Notes under the pieces: model-generated
The model's database searches: none
The model's input: only the letters and a program-made list of their open reading frames with translations
Told to the model about the DNA's origin: nothing
Shown here: positions 28,848 to 39,005 of the stretch, piece after piece
Numbering within the stretch: position 1 is the first letter of the stretch
How the letters are laid out: every line of letters begins with the position of its first letter
Program-made: the position numbers and the translations under genes
DNA from: Sphingomonas sp. GC_Shp_5
GTDB taxonomy: Bacteria; Pseudomonadota; Alphaproteobacteria; Sphingomonadales; Sphingomonadaceae
Assembly (NCBI RefSeq): GCF_026540855.1
Contig: NZ_JALNUP010000014.1
Coordinates: forward strand, 39,374-103,373
DNA length: 64,000 nucleotides
Reading direction: 5' to 3'

Positions 28848-30305
28848 TCAGATCACGCGCTCGGCGAGCATCTGGAACTGGTCGACCGGCGAGGTGTCGT
28901 CATGATCGGTCAGCGTCGTCGGATAGTCGCCGGTGAAGCAGGCGTCGCAATATTTGGGGCGGATCTCGGCGCGGCGGGCTTCGCCGAGCGCCTTGTAGAG
29001 GCCGTCGATCGAGACGAATTCGAGGCTGTCGGCATGGATGAAGTCGGTCATCCCGCCGAGATCGAGCTTGGCGGCGAGCAGCTTCGCGCGCTCGGGGGTG
29101 TCGACGCCGTAGAAGCAGCTATGCCGCGTCGGCGGGGAAGCGATGCGCATATGGATCTCCGCCGCACCGGCATCGCGCATCATCTGCACGATCTTGAGAC
29201 TGGTGGTGCCGCGCACGATCGAATCATCGATGAGGATGATGCGCTTGCCCTTGATCAGCGCACGATTGGCATTGTGCTTGAGCTTGACGCCGAGGTGGCG
29301 GACCTTGTCGCCCGGCTGGATGAAGGTGCGGCCGACATAATGCGAGCGGATGATGCCGAGCTCGAACGGGATGCCCGATTGCTGGGCATAGCCGATCGCC
29401 GCGGGCACGCCCGAATCGGGCACCGGGATGACCAGATCGGCCTCGACCGGCGATTCGATCGCGAGCTGGGCACCGATCGCCTTGCGCACCGTGTAGATCG
29501 ACTGATCGCCCGCGATCGAGTCGGGGCGCGAGAAATAGACCCATTCGAAGATGCACGGCCGCGGCGCCATCGGCGCGAACGGGCGAATCGAGCGGACCTC
29601 GTCGCCCTGGACGATGACGAGTTCGCCGGGCTCGATCTGGCGCTCGAAGGTGGCGCCGCAGACGTCGAGCGCGACGGTTTCGGAGGCGAAGATCACCGCG
29701 CCATCCAGCCGGCCCATCACCAGCGGGCGAATGCCAAGCGGATCGCGGCAGCCGATCATGCCCTCGGGCGTCATTACCACCAGCGCATAGGCGCCCTCAA
29801 TCTGCTTCAGCGCATCGATGAAGCGATCGAGCAGGGTGCGATAGTTGGAGGTGGCGACGAGATGGATGATCGTCTCGGTGTCGCTGGTCGACTGGAAGAT
29901 CGAGCCGCGGCGGATCAGCTCGCGGCGCAGCTTCATCGCATTGGAGATGTTGCCGTTGTGCGCGACCGCGAAGCCGCCGCTAGCGAGCTCGGCATAGAGC
30001 GGCTGGACGTTGCGCAGCGCCGTTTCGCCGGTGGTGGAATAACGGACGTGGCCGACGGCATGGTCGCCGGGCAGCGCACGGATGACGTCGTCGCGGTCGA
30101 AGTTGCCGGCGACATGACCCATCGCGCGATGGGTGTGGAAATGGTGGCCGTCGAAGCTGGTGATGCCGGCCGCCTCCTGGCCCCGGTGCTGCAGCGCGTG
30201 GAGGCCCAGCGCCACGAGCGCGGCGGCGCTGTCGCTACCGGAGACACCGAATACCCCGCACTCTTCGCGGAGTTTGTCGTCGTCGAACGGATGAGTAGTC
30301 AGCAT
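28848..30305 (-). CDS. purF: Amidophosphoribosyltransferase
   Basis: A 485-residue enzyme for the first committed step of purine synthesis (PRPP + glutamine to 5-phosphoribosylamine). EECGVFGV holds the N-terminal nucleophile Cys16 behind a short propeptide (residues 1-15) that is normally removed. The glutaminase domain has GHVRYSTTG and AHNGNISN; the PRTase domain has the PRPP loop ILIDDSIVRGTT. The late cysteines (SCFYGVDTP, YCDACFTGDYP) are those of the iron-sulfur type of PurF. ATG at 30305 is preferred to a longer frame. Confidence 0.97.
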   Translation of the reverse strand: MLTTHPFDDDKLREECGVFGVSGSDSAAALVALGLHALQHRGQEAAGITSFDGHHFHTHRAMGHVAGNFDRDDVIRALPGDHAVGHVRYSTTGETALRNVQPLYAELASGGFAVAHNGNISNAMKLRRELIRRGSIFQSTSDTETIIHLVATSNYRTLLDRFIDALKQIEGAYALVVMTPEGMIGCRDPLGIRPLVMGRLDGAVIFASETVALDVCGATFERQIEPGELVIVQGDEVRSIRPFAPMAPRPCIFEWVYFSRPDSIAGDQSIYTVRKAIGAQLAIESPVEADLVIPVPDSGVPAAIGYAQQSGIPFELGIIRSHYVGRTFIQPGDKVRHLGVKLKHNANRALIKGKRIILIDDSIVRGTTSLKIVQMMRDAGAAEIHMRIASPPTRHSCFYGVDTPERAKLLAAKLDLGGMTDFIHADSLEFVSIDGLYKALGEARRAEIRPKYCDACFTGDYPTTLTDHDDTSPVDQFQMLAERVI

Positions 30306-30450
30306 GGCAGGGCTCACGTGATGCGGGGCGGCAGGTGGGGCGTGCGAGGCGCCATATAGGCACCGCGGGCGGATTTGTCGCGTGTTTGTCACAGGAAAAC
30401 GAACCCATCCGTCTCATCGCGGGTTTTTGCACCCCGGAAGGAGAGAGCTC

Positions 30451-30702
30451 ATGGCCAAGGATCACGGTCCGCAGATCAAGGATGACGCGCTGTACGAAGA
30501 GCTGCGCAGCCAAGGCAATTCGGCGGAAAAGGCGGCCCGGATCGCCAACGCCAAGGCCAATGGCTCGCTCGATCACCGCAGCACCAAGCTGGACGAGCGC
30601 AGCAAGGCGGACCTGCTGGCGGAGGCGCGCACGATCGGGATCGCCGGGCGCTCCAAGCTGGACAAGGCGGGCCTTGCAAAGGCGATCCGGGACCACAAGT
30701 AG
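30451..30702 (+). CDS. Small Rho-N/SAP-like domain protein (DUF7218-type)
   Basis: An 83-residue basic protein with a strong ribosome site (GGAAGGAGAGAG) before the ATG at 30451. The N-terminal half resembles short conserved proteins with [14 protein letters not shown], and the C-terminal half ([30 protein letters not shown] in outline) is a helix-extended-loop-helix of the Rho N-terminal/SAP type that usually binds nucleic acid. The function is unknown. It is divergent from purF and upstream of hisI. Confidence 0.75.
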   Translation: MAKDHGPQIKDDALYEELRSQGNSAEKAARIANAKANGSLDHRSTKLDERSKADLLAEARTIGIAGRSKLDKAGLAKAIRDHK

Positions 30703-30761
30703 AAGGAGCCGGGACCAGCGGCGGCGCTTCCGTCGCGGCGGCGGTCGGGATAGGGAGCGTC

Positions 30762-31121
30762 ATGGCCGATCCCCGCGAAACCGAACTTGTCCTCGATCCC
30801 AAATATGACACCGCCGGGCTGATCACCGCGGTGGTGACCGACCGGGCCGGTGCGCTGCTGATGGTCGCGCACATGAACGCCGAGGCGTTGGTCATTACCA
30901 GGGCGAGCGGCGAGGCGACCTTCTGGTCGCGCAGCCGCGCCCGGCTGTGGAAGAAGGGCGAAACCTCGGGCAACGTGCTGCGCGTGGTCGAGATGCGGAT
31001 CGACTGCGACCAGGATGCGCTGTGGGTGATCGCCGACCCCGCCGGCCCCGCCTGCCACACCGGCGCGGCGAGCTGCTTCTATCGCCGGCTGGAGGGGGAC
31101 GCGCTCGTGCCGGTGCCATGA
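30762..31121 (+). CDS. hisI: Phosphoribosyl-AMP cyclohydrolase
   Basis: A 119-residue stand-alone HisI (no HisE domain fused), which opens the purine ring of phosphoribosyl-AMP in histidine synthesis. The family segments [32 protein letters not shown] and the metal-binding DCDQDALWV and ACHTG are present with the conserved cysteines. Its stop overlaps the start of the following lipoprotein gene (ATGA). It is not in a his operon here. Confidence 0.95.
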   Translation: MADPRETELVLDPKYDTAGLITAVVTDRAGALLMVAHMNAEALVITRASGEATFWSRSRARLWKKGETSGNVLRVVEMRIDCDQDALWVIADPAGPACHTGAASCFYRRLEGDALVPVP

Positions 31122-31618
31122 GGCGCAGCGCGATCATCGCGGCGCTAATGCTGGCGGCGTGCGGCGACCAGCCCGCGGCGGTGGATCGCTCGCCCGGCGC
31201 GCAGCTGGAGCAGGCGGCGCGAGCGGCAGGGATTGTCGCCGATCCGGCGCACGCGAGCCTTGTCGGCTCCTGGGCGCGCGAGACCGACCGGATGTGCGTG
31301 GTGCCTGCCGCCGCCGGCGACAGCCGCAATCTCCGGCTCGGCGTGCTGATCGATTATGGCGAGGGCCAGGGCTGCGTCGCATCGGGGACCGCGCGGCAAC
31401 ATGGCGACAAGGTGGCGGTGAGCCTCGGCGGCTGCCGGTTTGATGCCCCGTTCGACGGCGAGCGGCTGAGCTTTCCCGCCGAATTGCCCGCCGCCTGCGA
31501 CGCGCTCTGCACCGGTCGCGCAACGCTGTCGGCGGTGTCGGTGGAACGTCTCAGCGCCTCCGTATCCGAGGCGGAGACGCTGCGCGCGCCCAGCGGCAAG
31601 CCGCTCTGCACAGGTTGA
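31118..31618 (+). CDS. Predicted lipoprotein of unknown function
   Basis: A 166-residue protein coupled to hisI by an ATGA overlap. The N-terminus [18 protein letters not shown] is a short lipoprotein signal with lipobox LAAC (12-15). The mature domain has several cysteines (MCVVPA, GCVAS, GCRF, CDALC) that could form disulfides in the periplasm. No family was recognised. Its TGA stop lies within the predicted MerR operator. Confidence 0.72.
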   Translation: MRRSAIIAALMLAACGDQPAAVDRSPGAQLEQAARAAGIVADPAHASLVGSWARETDRMCVVPAAAGDSRNLRLGVLIDYGEGQGCVASGTARQHGDKVAVSLGGCRFDAPFDGERLSFPAELPAACDALCTGRATLSAVSVERLSASVSEAETLRAPSGKPLCTG

Positions 31619-31636
31619 CGTTGACGTAAAGGTCAG
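31615..31636 (+). promoter_or_regulatory. Predicted MerR-family operator/promoter
   Basis: TTGACGTTGACGTAAAGGTCAG is a 22-base imperfect palindrome centred on ACGT (16 of 22 positions symmetrical) that ends 12 bases before the merR start. It resembles the dyad operators of LiuR-type MerR regulators of acyl-CoA catabolism. It includes two TTGACG hexamers that could serve as -35 elements. Confidence 0.5.
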
Positions 31637-31648
31637 GTAGTTCGGGCC

Positions 31649-32074
31649 ATGGCCACGTCACCTGCTTATGCCGTGATCGACCCTCGCGACGATCGCGAGT
31701 CGTTCTCCATATCCGACCTGTCCGCGGAGTTCGACGTCACCGCGCGGGCGCTGCGTTTCTACGAGGATGAGGGGCTGATCGCGCCCGAGCGCCGCGGCAC
31801 CCAGCGGATCTATTCGCACCGCGATCGCGCGCGGCTCGCCTGGATCCTGCGCGGCAAGCGGGTGGGCTTCAGCCTTGGCGAGATTCGCGAGATGATCGAT
31901 CTCTACGATCTCGGCGATGGCCGCCGCGCCCAGCGCCAGACCGCGATCGACCGGTGCCGCGCGCGGGTGGAAACGCTCGAGCGGCAGAAGCACGACATCG
32001 ATGCCGCGATCACCGAACTGACCGAATTCGTGGACCTGCTCGAAGCAGGCCGCGCCCAAGACGAGAGAGGATAA
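31649..32074 (+). CDS. MerR family transcriptional regulator
   Basis: A 141-residue regulator. The winged helix-turn-helix spans about residues 20-90 (SISDLSAEFDVTARALRFYEDEGL, RGTQRIYSHRDRARL), and a C-terminal coiled coil (LERQKHDIDAAITELTEFVDLL) would form the dimer. It has no metal-binding cysteines, as in the LiuR/organic-ligand group. The gene sits 4 bases upstream of the acyl-CoA dehydrogenase gene and directly behind a dyad, so it probably controls both genes in response to an acyl-CoA. The ligand is inferred. Confidence 0.9.
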   Translation: MATSPAYAVIDPRDDRESFSISDLSAEFDVTARALRFYEDEGLIAPERRGTQRIYSHRDRARLAWILRGKRVGFSLGEIREMIDLYDLGDGRRAQRQTAIDRCRARVETLERQKHDIDAAITELTEFVDLLEAGRAQDERG

Positions 32075-32078
32075 ACCC

Positions 32079-33905
32079 ATGCCGAGCTATACGCCCCCTG
32101 TCCGCGATACCCGCTTCGTGCTCGAGCATGTCGTCGGCCTCGAGCGCCATGCCAATGTGCCGGGCTTCGAGGCGGCGACTCCCGACGTGGTCGATGCGGT
32201 GCTGGAGGAAGGCGGCCGCTTCGTCGCCGAGGTGCTGTTCCCGCTCAACCTGTCGGGCGACCAGCAGGGCTGCACGCGCCACGACGACGGCACCGTCACC
32301 ACGCCCGACGGCTTCAAGGAAGCCTATCAGCAATATGTCGAGAGCGGCTGGGCGACGCTCGGCAACCAGCCCGAGCATGGCGGCCAGGGCATGCCGCACG
32401 TCGTGTCGACGGCGTTCCAGGAATATATGATCTCGTCCAACATGGCCTTCGCCATGTACCCGGGGCTGACCCATGGCGCGATCGCGGCGCTGGTGGCGCA
32501 GGGCTCGGCCGAGCAGCAGGCGCTCTACGTGCCCAAGATGGTGTCGGGCGAATGGGGCGGGACCATGAACCTCACCGAACCGCAATGCGGCACCGATCTG
32601 GGCCTGATCCGCACGAAGGCCGAGCCGCAGGCCGATGGCTCCTATGCGATCACCGGGACCAAGATCTTCATCTCGGCGGGCGAGCATGACCTGACCGACA
32701 ACATCATCCATCTGGTGCTGGCGAAGACGCCGGGCGCGCCCGACAGCTCGAAGGGCATCTCGCTGTTCGTGGTGCCCAAGGTGCTGGTCAATGACGACGG
32801 CAGCCTCGGCGCGCGCAACGCGGTGAGCTGCGGGTCGATCGAGCACAAGATGGGCATCCACGCCAACTCGACCTGCGTGATGAACTATGATGCGGCCAAG
32901 GGCTGGCTGGTCGGCGAGGAGATGAAGGGCCTCGCCGCGATGTTCATCATGATGAATGCGGCGCGGCTGGGCGTCGGCCTGCAGGGCCTGGGTATCGCCG
33001 AGGTCGCCTATCAGAATGCGGTGATCTATGCCGGCGACCGCCGCCAGGGCCGCGCGCTGACCGGGCCCAAGGAGCCGAGCGAGAAGGCCGATCCGTTGTT
33101 CGTCCACCCCGACATCCGCCGCATGCTGATGGAGGGCAAGGCCTGGACCGAGGGGCTGCGCGCGCTTTGCCTGTGGGGTGCGCTCCAGGTCGATCTCGAG
33201 CATCGCGCGGTCGACGAGGACGAGCGGCAGATGGCCGCCGATCTGATCGGGCTGCTGACCCCGGTGATCAAGGGCGTCGGCACCGACAAGGGCTATGAGA
33301 TCGCGACCAATGCGCAGCAGGTCTATGGCGGCCACGGCTATATCGCCGAATGGGGCATGGAACAGTATGTCCGCGATGCGCGGATCGCGATGATCTACGA
33401 GGGCACCAATGGCGTGCAGGCGATGGATCTGGTCGGCCGCAAGCTCGCCCAGAAGGGCGGCCGCGCGGTGCAGGCGTTCTTCGCGATCGTCGCCGAGGAG
33501 GCGGCGGCGGGCAAGGACGACGAGGCGACCGCCGCCATCGCGACGGGGCTGGAAAAGGCGCTCGGCCAGCTGCAGGCGGCGACGATGTGGTTCATGGCCA
33601 ATGGCATGCAGAACCCCGACCATGTCGGCGCCGGCGCAGTGAGCTACATGCATCTGATGGGGATCGTCGCGGTCGGGCTGATGTGGCTGCGGATGGCGCG
33701 GGCGGCGGCGGCGCTGAAGGCGGGCGGTGAGGGTAATGACGGGGGCGACGGCCAGTTCAGCGCCGGGTTCCTCGACGCCAAGCTGGTGACAGCGCGCTTC
33801 TTCGCCGAGCGGATCATGCCCGATGCCGGCGCGCTGCGGCGCAAGATCGAGGGCGGCGCGGACTCGCTGATGGCGCTGCCGCCGGAGATGTTTCGGGCGG
33901 CGTGA
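32079..33905 (+). CDS. Acyl-CoA dehydrogenase (long, ~600-residue type)
   Basis: A 608-residue FAD enzyme that forms 2-enoyl-CoA. The flavin/substrate segments MNLTEPQCGTDLG and KIFISAGEHDLTDNI and the catalytic-base region IYEGTNGVQAMDLVGRKL (glutamate near residue 440) are intact. A C-terminal extension of ~130 residues is typical of the long ACAD group found with fadA/fadB in alphaproteobacteria. A purine-rich ribosome site precedes the ATG. Together with the MerR regulator it suggests inducible fatty-acid or branched-chain acyl-CoA oxidation. Confidence 0.93.
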   Translation: MPSYTPPVRDTRFVLEHVVGLERHANVPGFEAATPDVVDAVLEEGGRFVAEVLFPLNLSGDQQGCTRHDDGTVTTPDGFKEAYQQYVESGWATLGNQPEHGGQGMPHVVSTAFQEYMISSNMAFAMYPGLTHGAIAALVAQGSAEQQALYVPKMVSGEWGGTMNLTEPQCGTDLGLIRTKAEPQADGSYAITGTKIFISAGEHDLTDNIIHLVLAKTPGAPDSSKGISLFVVPKVLVNDDGSLGARNAVSCGSIEHKMGIHANSTCVMNYDAAKGWLVGEEMKGLAAMFIMMNAARLGVGLQGLGIAEVAYQNAVIYAGDRRQGRALTGPKEPSEKADPLFVHPDIRRMLMEGKAWTEGLRALCLWGALQVDLEHRAVDEDERQMAADLIGLLTPVIKGVGTDKGYEIATNAQQVYGGHGYIAEWGMEQYVRDARIAMIYEGTNGVQAMDLVGRKLAQKGGRAVQAFFAIVAEEAAAGKDDEATAAIATGLEKALGQLQAATMWFMANGMQNPDHVGAGAVSYMHLMGIVAVGLMWLRMARAAAALKAGGEGNDGGDGQFSAGFLDAKLVTARFFAERIMPDAGALRRKIEGGADSLMALPPEMFRAA

Positions 33906-33963
33906 GCCCGGCGCCGAGGCTAGGGACTCGATGCTGGCGAAGGGCGGATCGCATAACCTCCGC

Positions 33964-34029
33964 CCGTTCGTGTTGAGCCTGTCGAAGCAGCTGGCGACCC
34001 AGGTCCTTCGACAGGCTCAGGGCGAACGG
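33964..34029. repeat. Intergenic inverted repeat (CCGTTCGTGTTGAGCCTGTCGAAG type, copy 1)
   Basis: Arms 33964-33987 and 34006-34029 are reverse complements at 21 of 24 positions. The core GAGCCTGTCGAAG recurs at 34055 and 56589. It lies in the 232-base gap between the convergent acyl-CoA dehydrogenase and wall hydrolase genes, which holds no gene. Confidence 0.85.
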
Positions 34030-34054
34030 AGGAGGGGGGCGCCGACACATCCCG

Positions 34055-34120
34055 CCGTTCGTGCTGAGCCTGTCGAAGCAGCTTGAGGCTCACGCGTATC
34101 TACAAGCTCAGGGCGAACGG
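34055..34120. repeat. Intergenic inverted repeat (same family, copy 2)
   Basis: The left arm 34055-34078 matches copy 1 closely, and the right arm (34101-34120, TACAAGCTCAGGGCGAACGG) is degraded by comparison. The tandem placement of two copies suggests duplication or repeated insertion in this gap. Confidence 0.75.
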
Positions 34121-34137
34121 GGGAGAGCGGGCGCAGG

Positions 34138-35508
34138 CTAGTCGGTGCCGCCGATCGGTAGCCTGGAAGGCGCGCGGCGGATGATCGTCGAGCGGCGTTC
34201 CTTGGCAGGGGCGTCGGTCTTCGCCGGCGCGGGTGTCTCGGCGGTCGCGGTCTTGCGGCGCACGCCGTCGAGCACCGCCGGGCCATCGGCGGGTGTTGCC
34301 GTCGCCATCGGCGTCGCTGCGGCAACCGGCACCGCGGTGACCAGCACCTGCTGCTTCATGCACTGGCTGCGGTCGGGCCGGCGGACCTGCTGGCAGTTCC
34401 ACAGCGCCTTGTCGACGCCGGTGGCCCGGTCGCGCAGATAGCTGAAGGTCATCGCCGCGATCTGGGCGGGCTCGAGCGGCAGCGCGGTCGGGGTCGCCGC
34501 CGGATCCGCCCAGGCGGAATATTTGCACGACGGCCGCTCGCCGCACGCCTGCTTGGCGAGCGCGGGATAGCCCTCGGCAAGCGTGCCGCGCGGGATGGTC
34601 ACGAGGAAGCTCGCATTGTCGCTCGCCACCGGGGTCGGCGCGGCGCCGGTGACGGTCGCCACCTCGGTCAGGGCCGCCGCGGCCTCTTCGAGCGCGGCGC
34701 CGGTCTTGTGCGCGTCGGACAGGACGCCGAGCTGCGCGATCACCGGCTCATGGGGATCGACATGGCGGTTGAACGCCGGCGGCGTGCCCCACCAGCCGCT
34801 CCAGCGGAAGAACAGATGGGTGTGGACCGCGGCGATCTTGTCGAGGCTCGACTGCCAATAGGGCACCACCCAGTCGGTATGGTAATGGGTTGCATAGCCG
34901 ACCGGTGCGTAGACCGATCCGGCGAGGGCCAGCGTCGCCACCTCGCGGGCGCGGCGCCAACCGGCATCCGACGGCTTCCACCGGGTCAGCGCGCCGTCGC
35001 AGGAGAAGGTGAACTGGCAGCCGGTGCTGCGCTCGGCACCCTCGAACACCACGCCGCACACCGTCTTGGGGAAGGCGGGATGGCGCAGCCGGTTGAGGAT
35101 CACCTGCGCCACCGCGCGCTCGCCGGTGGCATCGTCGCCGGCCTCGTAGATCACGCCGGCGGCGAGGCAGTCGGTGGCGCGGGCGCGTTCCTCGTCGCTG
35201 CCGATGAAGCGGAACGGGCGCGCCGCCGGATTGGGCTCGGTCGAGAACGGGACCTCGGCATTGTAGGCGCGGGCATCGTCGGGGCTGAGGTCGACGAAGG
35301 CGACCGGCTCCACCGCCGGCACCTCGGCGGCCGGCACCACCCGCGGCGGCGGCAGCACCACGCGGGGCCGATGGCGGTGCGGCATCGCCGGCGCATGGGT
35401 GACGACATAGGCCGGCACCGCGATCGCGGCGACCGCGGTCGCGAGGAGGATCGCGCGCAGCCCCCCGGTGACGGTGGCAGGGCTGCGCGCCAGGGCAAGA
35501 GCGCTCAC
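34138..35508 (-). CDS. SleB-type cell wall hydrolase
   Basis: A 456-residue protein. The GTG at 35508 overlaps the cysK stop (GTGA), and the frame then gives a transmembrane or signal segment at about residues 16-36. Residues ~108-215 are the hydrolase_2/SleB domain ([39 protein letters not shown], then CQFTFSCDG), with Glu122 as the expected catalytic acid. The C-terminal ~200 residues are unassigned and end in a Pro/Ala/Thr-rich tail. It should cut peptidoglycan at N-acetylmuramyl bonds. It is coupled to cysK without an evident functional link. Confidence 0.87.
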   Translation of the reverse strand: MSALALARSPATVTGGLRAILLATAVAAIAVPAYVVTHAPAMPHRHRPRVVLPPPRVVPAAEVPAVEPVAFVDLSPDDARAYNAEVPFSTEPNPAARPFRFIGSDEERARATDCLAAGVIYEAGDDATGERAVAQVILNRLRHPAFPKTVCGVVFEGAERSTGCQFTFSCDGALTRWKPSDAGWRRAREVATLALAGSVYAPVGYATHYHTDWVVPYWQSSLDKIAAVHTHLFFRWSGWWGTPPAFNRHVDPHEPVIAQLGVLSDAHKTGAALEEAAAALTEVATVTGAAPTPVASDNASFLVTIPRGTLAEGYPALAKQACGERPSCKYSAWADPAATPTALPLEPAQIAAMTFSYLRDRATGVDKALWNCQQVRRPDRSQCMKQQVLVTAVPVAAATPMATATPADGPAVLDGVRRKTATAETPAPAKTDAPAKERRSTIIRRAPSRLPIGGTD

Positions 35509-36425
35509 TGCTCGGGCAGGAAGTCCGGCACCGACAGATAGCGCTCGCCGGTATCGTAGTTGAAGCCGAGCACGCGGACGCCATCGGGCAGGTCGGGCAG
35601 CTTCTGGAGGATCGCGGCGAGCGTCGCGCCCGACGAGATGCCGACCAGCAGGCCCTCCTCGGTCGCCGAGCGGCGCGCCATGTCCTTGGCGACCGCGGCG
35701 TCGACCTCGATTACGCCGTCGATCGCCTGGGTGTGCAGGTTCTTGGGGATGAAGCCCGCGCCGATCCCCTGGATCGGATGCGGCCCCGGCTGGCCGCCGG
35801 CGATCACCGGCGAGGCGGCGGGCTCGACCGCGAACACCTTGAGGTTGGGCCAGCTCTTCTTGAGAGTCTCGGCGACGCCGGTGATGTGGCCGCCGGTGCC
35901 GACGCCGGTAATCAGCACGTCGATCGGCGAGTCGGCAAAATCGGCGAGGATCTCCTGCGCGGTGGTGCGGACGTGGACGTCGATGTTGGCCGGGTTCTCG
36001 AACTGTTGCGGCATCCACGCATCGGGCGTCTGCTCGACCAGCTCGATCGCACGCTCGATCGCGCCCTTCATGCCCTTTTCGCGCGGGGTGAGATCGAAGG
36101 TGGCGCCATAAGCGAGCATCAGCCGGCGCCGCTCGAGCGACATCGATTCGGGCATGACGAGGACGAGCTTATAGCCCTTCACCGCGGCGACCATGGCAAG
36201 GCCGACGCCGGTGTTGCCGCTGGTCGGCTCGATGATCGTGCCGCCCGGCTTGAGATCGCCGGCGGCTTCCGCCGCCTCGATCATCGCGAGCGCGATGCGG
36301 TCCTTGATCGAGCCGCCGGGGTTCGCCCGCTCGGACTTGATCCAGACTTCGGAGTTGGGGAACAGCCGCTGGATGCGGATGTGCGGGGTGTTGCCGATGG
36401 TCTCAAGGACAGTGGTGGCCTTCAT
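35505..36425 (-). CDS. cysK: Cysteine synthase A (O-acetylserine sulfhydrylase)
   Basis: A 306-residue PLP enzyme that makes cysteine from O-acetylserine and sulfide. The cofactor lysine is Lys41 in NPGGSIKDR, the substrate loop TSGNTG is at 68-73, and [14 protein letters not shown] is the PLP phosphate-binding glycine loop. [10 protein letters not shown] matches the CysK ending. It overlaps the MFS gene upstream (ATGA) and the wall hydrolase gene downstream (GTGA), so the three are probably one transcript. The cysD unit lies 16 kb away. Confidence 0.95.
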   Translation of the reverse strand: MKATTVLETIGNTPHIRIQRLFPNSEVWIKSERANPGGSIKDRIALAMIEAAEAAGDLKPGGTIIEPTSGNTGVGLAMVAAVKGYKLVLVMPESMSLERRRLMLAYGATFDLTPREKGMKGAIERAIELVEQTPDAWMPQQFENPANIDVHVRTTAQEILADFADSPIDVLITGVGTGGHITGVAETLKKSWPNLKVFAVEPAASPVIAGGQPGPHPIQGIGAGFIPKNLHTQAIDGVIEVDAAVAKDMARRSATEEGLLVGISSGATLAAILQKLPDLPDGVRVLGFNYDTGERYLSVPDFLPEQ

Positions 36426-37735
36426 CGTGCTTGCTCCGTTTCCTTGATGTCGATGGGGTTGAGCTTGGGCTGGTCGGGGATCGGATCGATCAACGTCGGG
36501 GGCGGATCGAAGGTCCGTGCGTTGCGCAGCGACGGGAACAGGAAGGTCCAGATCAGGGTGACGAGCACCGCGCCGCCGCCGCCGACCAGCACCGCACCGA
36601 CGGGGCCCAACGCGGCGGCGAGGAAGCCCGATTCGGCCTCGCCGAGCTCGTTGGACGCCGAGATGGTGAGCTGCGAGGCGGCGCCGACCCGGCCGCGCAT
36701 CGTGTCGGGCGTGTAGAGCTGGATCAGTGACTGGCGGATGTAGACCGAGAACATGTCGGCGGCGCCGGCGAGCGCGAGCGCGGCGAGGCTGAGCGGCAGC
36801 CAGGTGGAGATGCCGAACATCATCGTCGCGAGGCCATAGACGACGACCGCGCCGAGCATCTTGGGGCCGACATTCGTCTTCAGCGGCCGGATTGAGAAGA
36901 AGGTCGCGGTCAGCATCGCGCCGACCCCGGGGGCGCCGGCGAGCGCGCTGAGGCCGCCTTCGCCGACCTTGAGGATGTCGGCAGCGTAGATCGGCAGCAG
37001 CGCGGTGGTGCCGGCAAGGAACACCGCGAACAGATCGAGCGTGATCGCGCCGAGCACCAGCTTGTTGCGGCCCACATAGACGAGGCCCTCGACGATTTGG
37101 CGGAGCGGGTGAGCCTTGCCGGGGGTAATGCTGCGCGCCACCGGGCCGATCAGGAACATCGCGACCGCGGCAAGCGCGAACAGGCCGCTGGCAAGGGAAT
37201 AGGCGAGGCCCGGCGAGTGGCCATAGGCATAACCGATCAGCGCCGGGCCGACGATCGCGCCGACCTGCCACGAGGTGGAGCTGAGCGCGATCGCGGTCGG
37301 CAGCACCTCGCGCGGCACCAGATTGGGAGCAAGCGCGCCGAGCGCCGGGCCGGCGAAGGCGCGGGCGAGCCCCAGCGCCACCGCGACCGAGAAGATCACC
37401 GGCAGGCCGATCGTGCCCTGATAGGTGGTCACTGCCAGCACCAGCGCGCAGGCGAGCTGCAGCGAAATCGTGAGCCGCGCGATCCAGCGCCGATCGAACC
37501 GGTCCGCCACCCAGCCGGTGATCGGCGTCGACAGGAACAGCGGCAGGAACTGGAGCAGGCCGATCAGCCCCAGTTGCGCGGCGGCCTGCGACGGGGTCAT
37601 CGTCCGCTTGGCGATCGCGTAGGTCTGCCAGCCGATGATGATGATCATGCCATTCTGGGCCAGCGTCATCGACAGGCGCGCGGCCCAATAGGCACGGAAG
37701 TTGGCGATCCGGAACGGATGCGGAGCGTGGGTCAT
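36422..37735 (-). CDS. MFS transporter (EntS-like, MFS_3 type)
   Basis: A 437-residue protein with 12 predicted membrane segments. The N-terminus [23 protein letters not shown] and [10 protein letters not shown] (the loop 2-3 motif) fit the MFS_3/enterobactin-exporter-like group, and the middle has [20 protein letters not shown]. The substrate is unknown. The ATG at 37735 is preferred over a TTG ten codons upstream. It is the first gene of the MFS-cysK-wall hydrolase set and could export a cysteine-related or other small molecule, but this is only a guess from position. Confidence 0.87.
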   Translation of the reverse strand: MTHAPHPFRIANFRAYWAARLSMTLAQNGMIIIIGWQTYAIAKRTMTPSQAAAQLGLIGLLQFLPLFLSTPITGWVADRFDRRWIARLTISLQLACALVLAVTTYQGTIGLPVIFSVAVALGLARAFAGPALGALAPNLVPREVLPTAIALSSTSWQVGAIVGPALIGYAYGHSPGLAYSLASGLFALAAVAMFLIGPVARSITPGKAHPLRQIVEGLVYVGRNKLVLGAITLDLFAVFLAGTTALLPIYAADILKVGEGGLSALAGAPGVGAMLTATFFSIRPLKTNVGPKMLGAVVVYGLATMMFGISTWLPLSLAALALAGAADMFSVYIRQSLIQLYTPDTMRGRVGAASQLTISASNELGEAESGFLAAALGPVGAVLVGGGGAVLVTLIWTFLFPSLRNARTFDPPPTLIDPIPDQPKLNPIDIKETEQAR

Positions 37736-37898
37736 CGGCGCCGGCTTTGGCGCGGGGGCGGGCAAAGGGCAACAAACTTGGCGTTTGCGGCGGTGAGGGG
37801 GAACGACGGGGCAAGGAATAACGGCGGCATTCCATCCGGTTGTGCGCCAACGGACTGTCCCGAAACCAACCGTAACGGCGAACCGGCATACCGGGGAA

Positions 37899-37927
37899 TT
37901 GATGTTGCGGGCGAACCGGGCCTATAG
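37899..37927 (+). promoter_or_regulatory. Predicted sigma70 promoter of pdhAB
   Basis: TTGATG (37899-37904) and CTATAG (37922-37927) are separated by 17 bases and end 34 bases before the pdhA start codon. The hexamers resemble alphaproteobacterial housekeeping -35 and -10 elements. No other clear site was seen in the 226-base gap. Confidence 0.45.
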
Positions 37928-37961
37928 GCGCCACATCTCCCCAGGACCTCCGAGGTAACCC

Positions 37962-39005
37962 GTGGCCAAAATGCCCGTCCGTACTGCCGAACCGCCTGCG
38001 CCCAACCGCGAGCGCCCGAACGAGCCCAGGCCGTTCGACGCCACCCGCGACGATCTGCTCAAATTTTACAAGGACATGCTCCTGATCCGCCGCTTCGAGG
38101 AGAAGGCGGGCCAGCTCTACGGGCTCGGCTTCATCGGCGGCTTCTGCCATCTCTATATCGGCCAGGAAGCGGTCGCGGTGGGCCTCCAGTCGGCGCTCGA
38201 CGGCGACAAGGACTCGGTGATCACCGGTTACCGCGATCACGGTCACATGCTCGCCTACGGCATCGACCCCAAGGTGATCATGGCCGAGCTGACCGGGCGC
38301 GAGGCCGGCATCAGCCGCGGCAAGGGCGGCTCGATGCACATGTTCTCCACCGAGCATAAGTTCTACGGCGGCCACGGCATCGTCGGCGCGCAGGTGAGCC
38401 TGGGCACGGGCCTCGCCTTCAAGCACAAGTACAGCAACGACGGTGGCGTCTGCATGGCCTATTTCGGCGATGGCGCGTCGAACCAGGGCCAGGTGTACGA
38501 GAGCTTCAACATGGCCGAGCTGTGGAAGCTGCCGATCGTCTATGTGATCGAGAACAACCAATATGCGATGGGCACGAGCGTCAACCGCTCGTCCGCCGAG
38601 GACCAGCTCTATCGCCGCGGCGAGAGCTTCCGCATTCCCGGCATCCAGGTGGACGGCATGGACGTGCTCGCCTGCCGCGGTGCCGCCGAGGAGGCGCTCG
38701 CCTGGGTGCGCGCCGGCAAGGGCCCGATCATCCTCGAGATGAAGACCTACCGCTATCGCGGCCACTCGATGTCCGACCCCGCCAAGTATCGCAGCCGCGA
38801 GGAAGTGCAGGCGGTGCGCGACAAGTCCGACCCCATCGAGTTCGTCAAGAAGTTGCTCGACGAGCAGGGCGTCAAGGAAGACGAGCTCAAGAAAATCGAA
38901 CAGGAGATCCGCAAGGTCGTGAACGAAGCTGCCGATTTCGCCGAGAGCACGCCCGAGCCCAACCCGGCCGAGCTGTATACCGACGTCCTGGTGGAGTCCT
39001 ACTGA
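37962..39005 (+). CDS. pdhA: Pyruvate dehydrogenase E1 component, alpha subunit
   Basis: A 347-residue thiamine-diphosphate subunit of the pyruvate dehydrogenase complex. The TPP motif is [20 protein letters not shown] ending in IENN (from about residue 169), and the phosphorylation-loop region [20 protein letters not shown] is typical of alpha subunits. GTG at 37962 follows CCGAGG with seven bases of spacing, and an ATG three codons later is possible. The stop shares one base with the pdhB start (TGATG). Confidence 0.96.
   Translation: MAKMPVRTAEPPAPNRERPNEPRPFDATRDDLLKFYKDMLLIRRFEEKAGQLYGLGFIGGFCHLYIGQEAVAVGLQSALDGDKDSVITGYRDHGHMLAYGIDPKVIMAELTGREAGISRGKGGSMHMFSTEHKFYGGHGIVGAQVSLGTGLAFKHKYSNDGGVCMAYFGDGASNQGQVYESFNMAELWKLPIVYVIENNQYAMGTSVNRSSAEDQLYRRGESFRIPGIQVDGMDVLACRGAAEEALAWVRAGKGPIILEMKTYRYRGHSMSDPAKYRSREEVQAVRDKSDPIEFVKKLLDEQGVKEDELKKIEQEIRKVVNEAADFAESTPEPNPAELYTDVLVESY

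Noticed and set aside
35505..38765. A 1086-codon minus-strand frame joining antisense pdhA, an off-frame copy of the MFS region and cysK.
   Set aside because: Only the cysK part has a family match. The rest is out of frame with the real MFS gene or antisense to pdhA.
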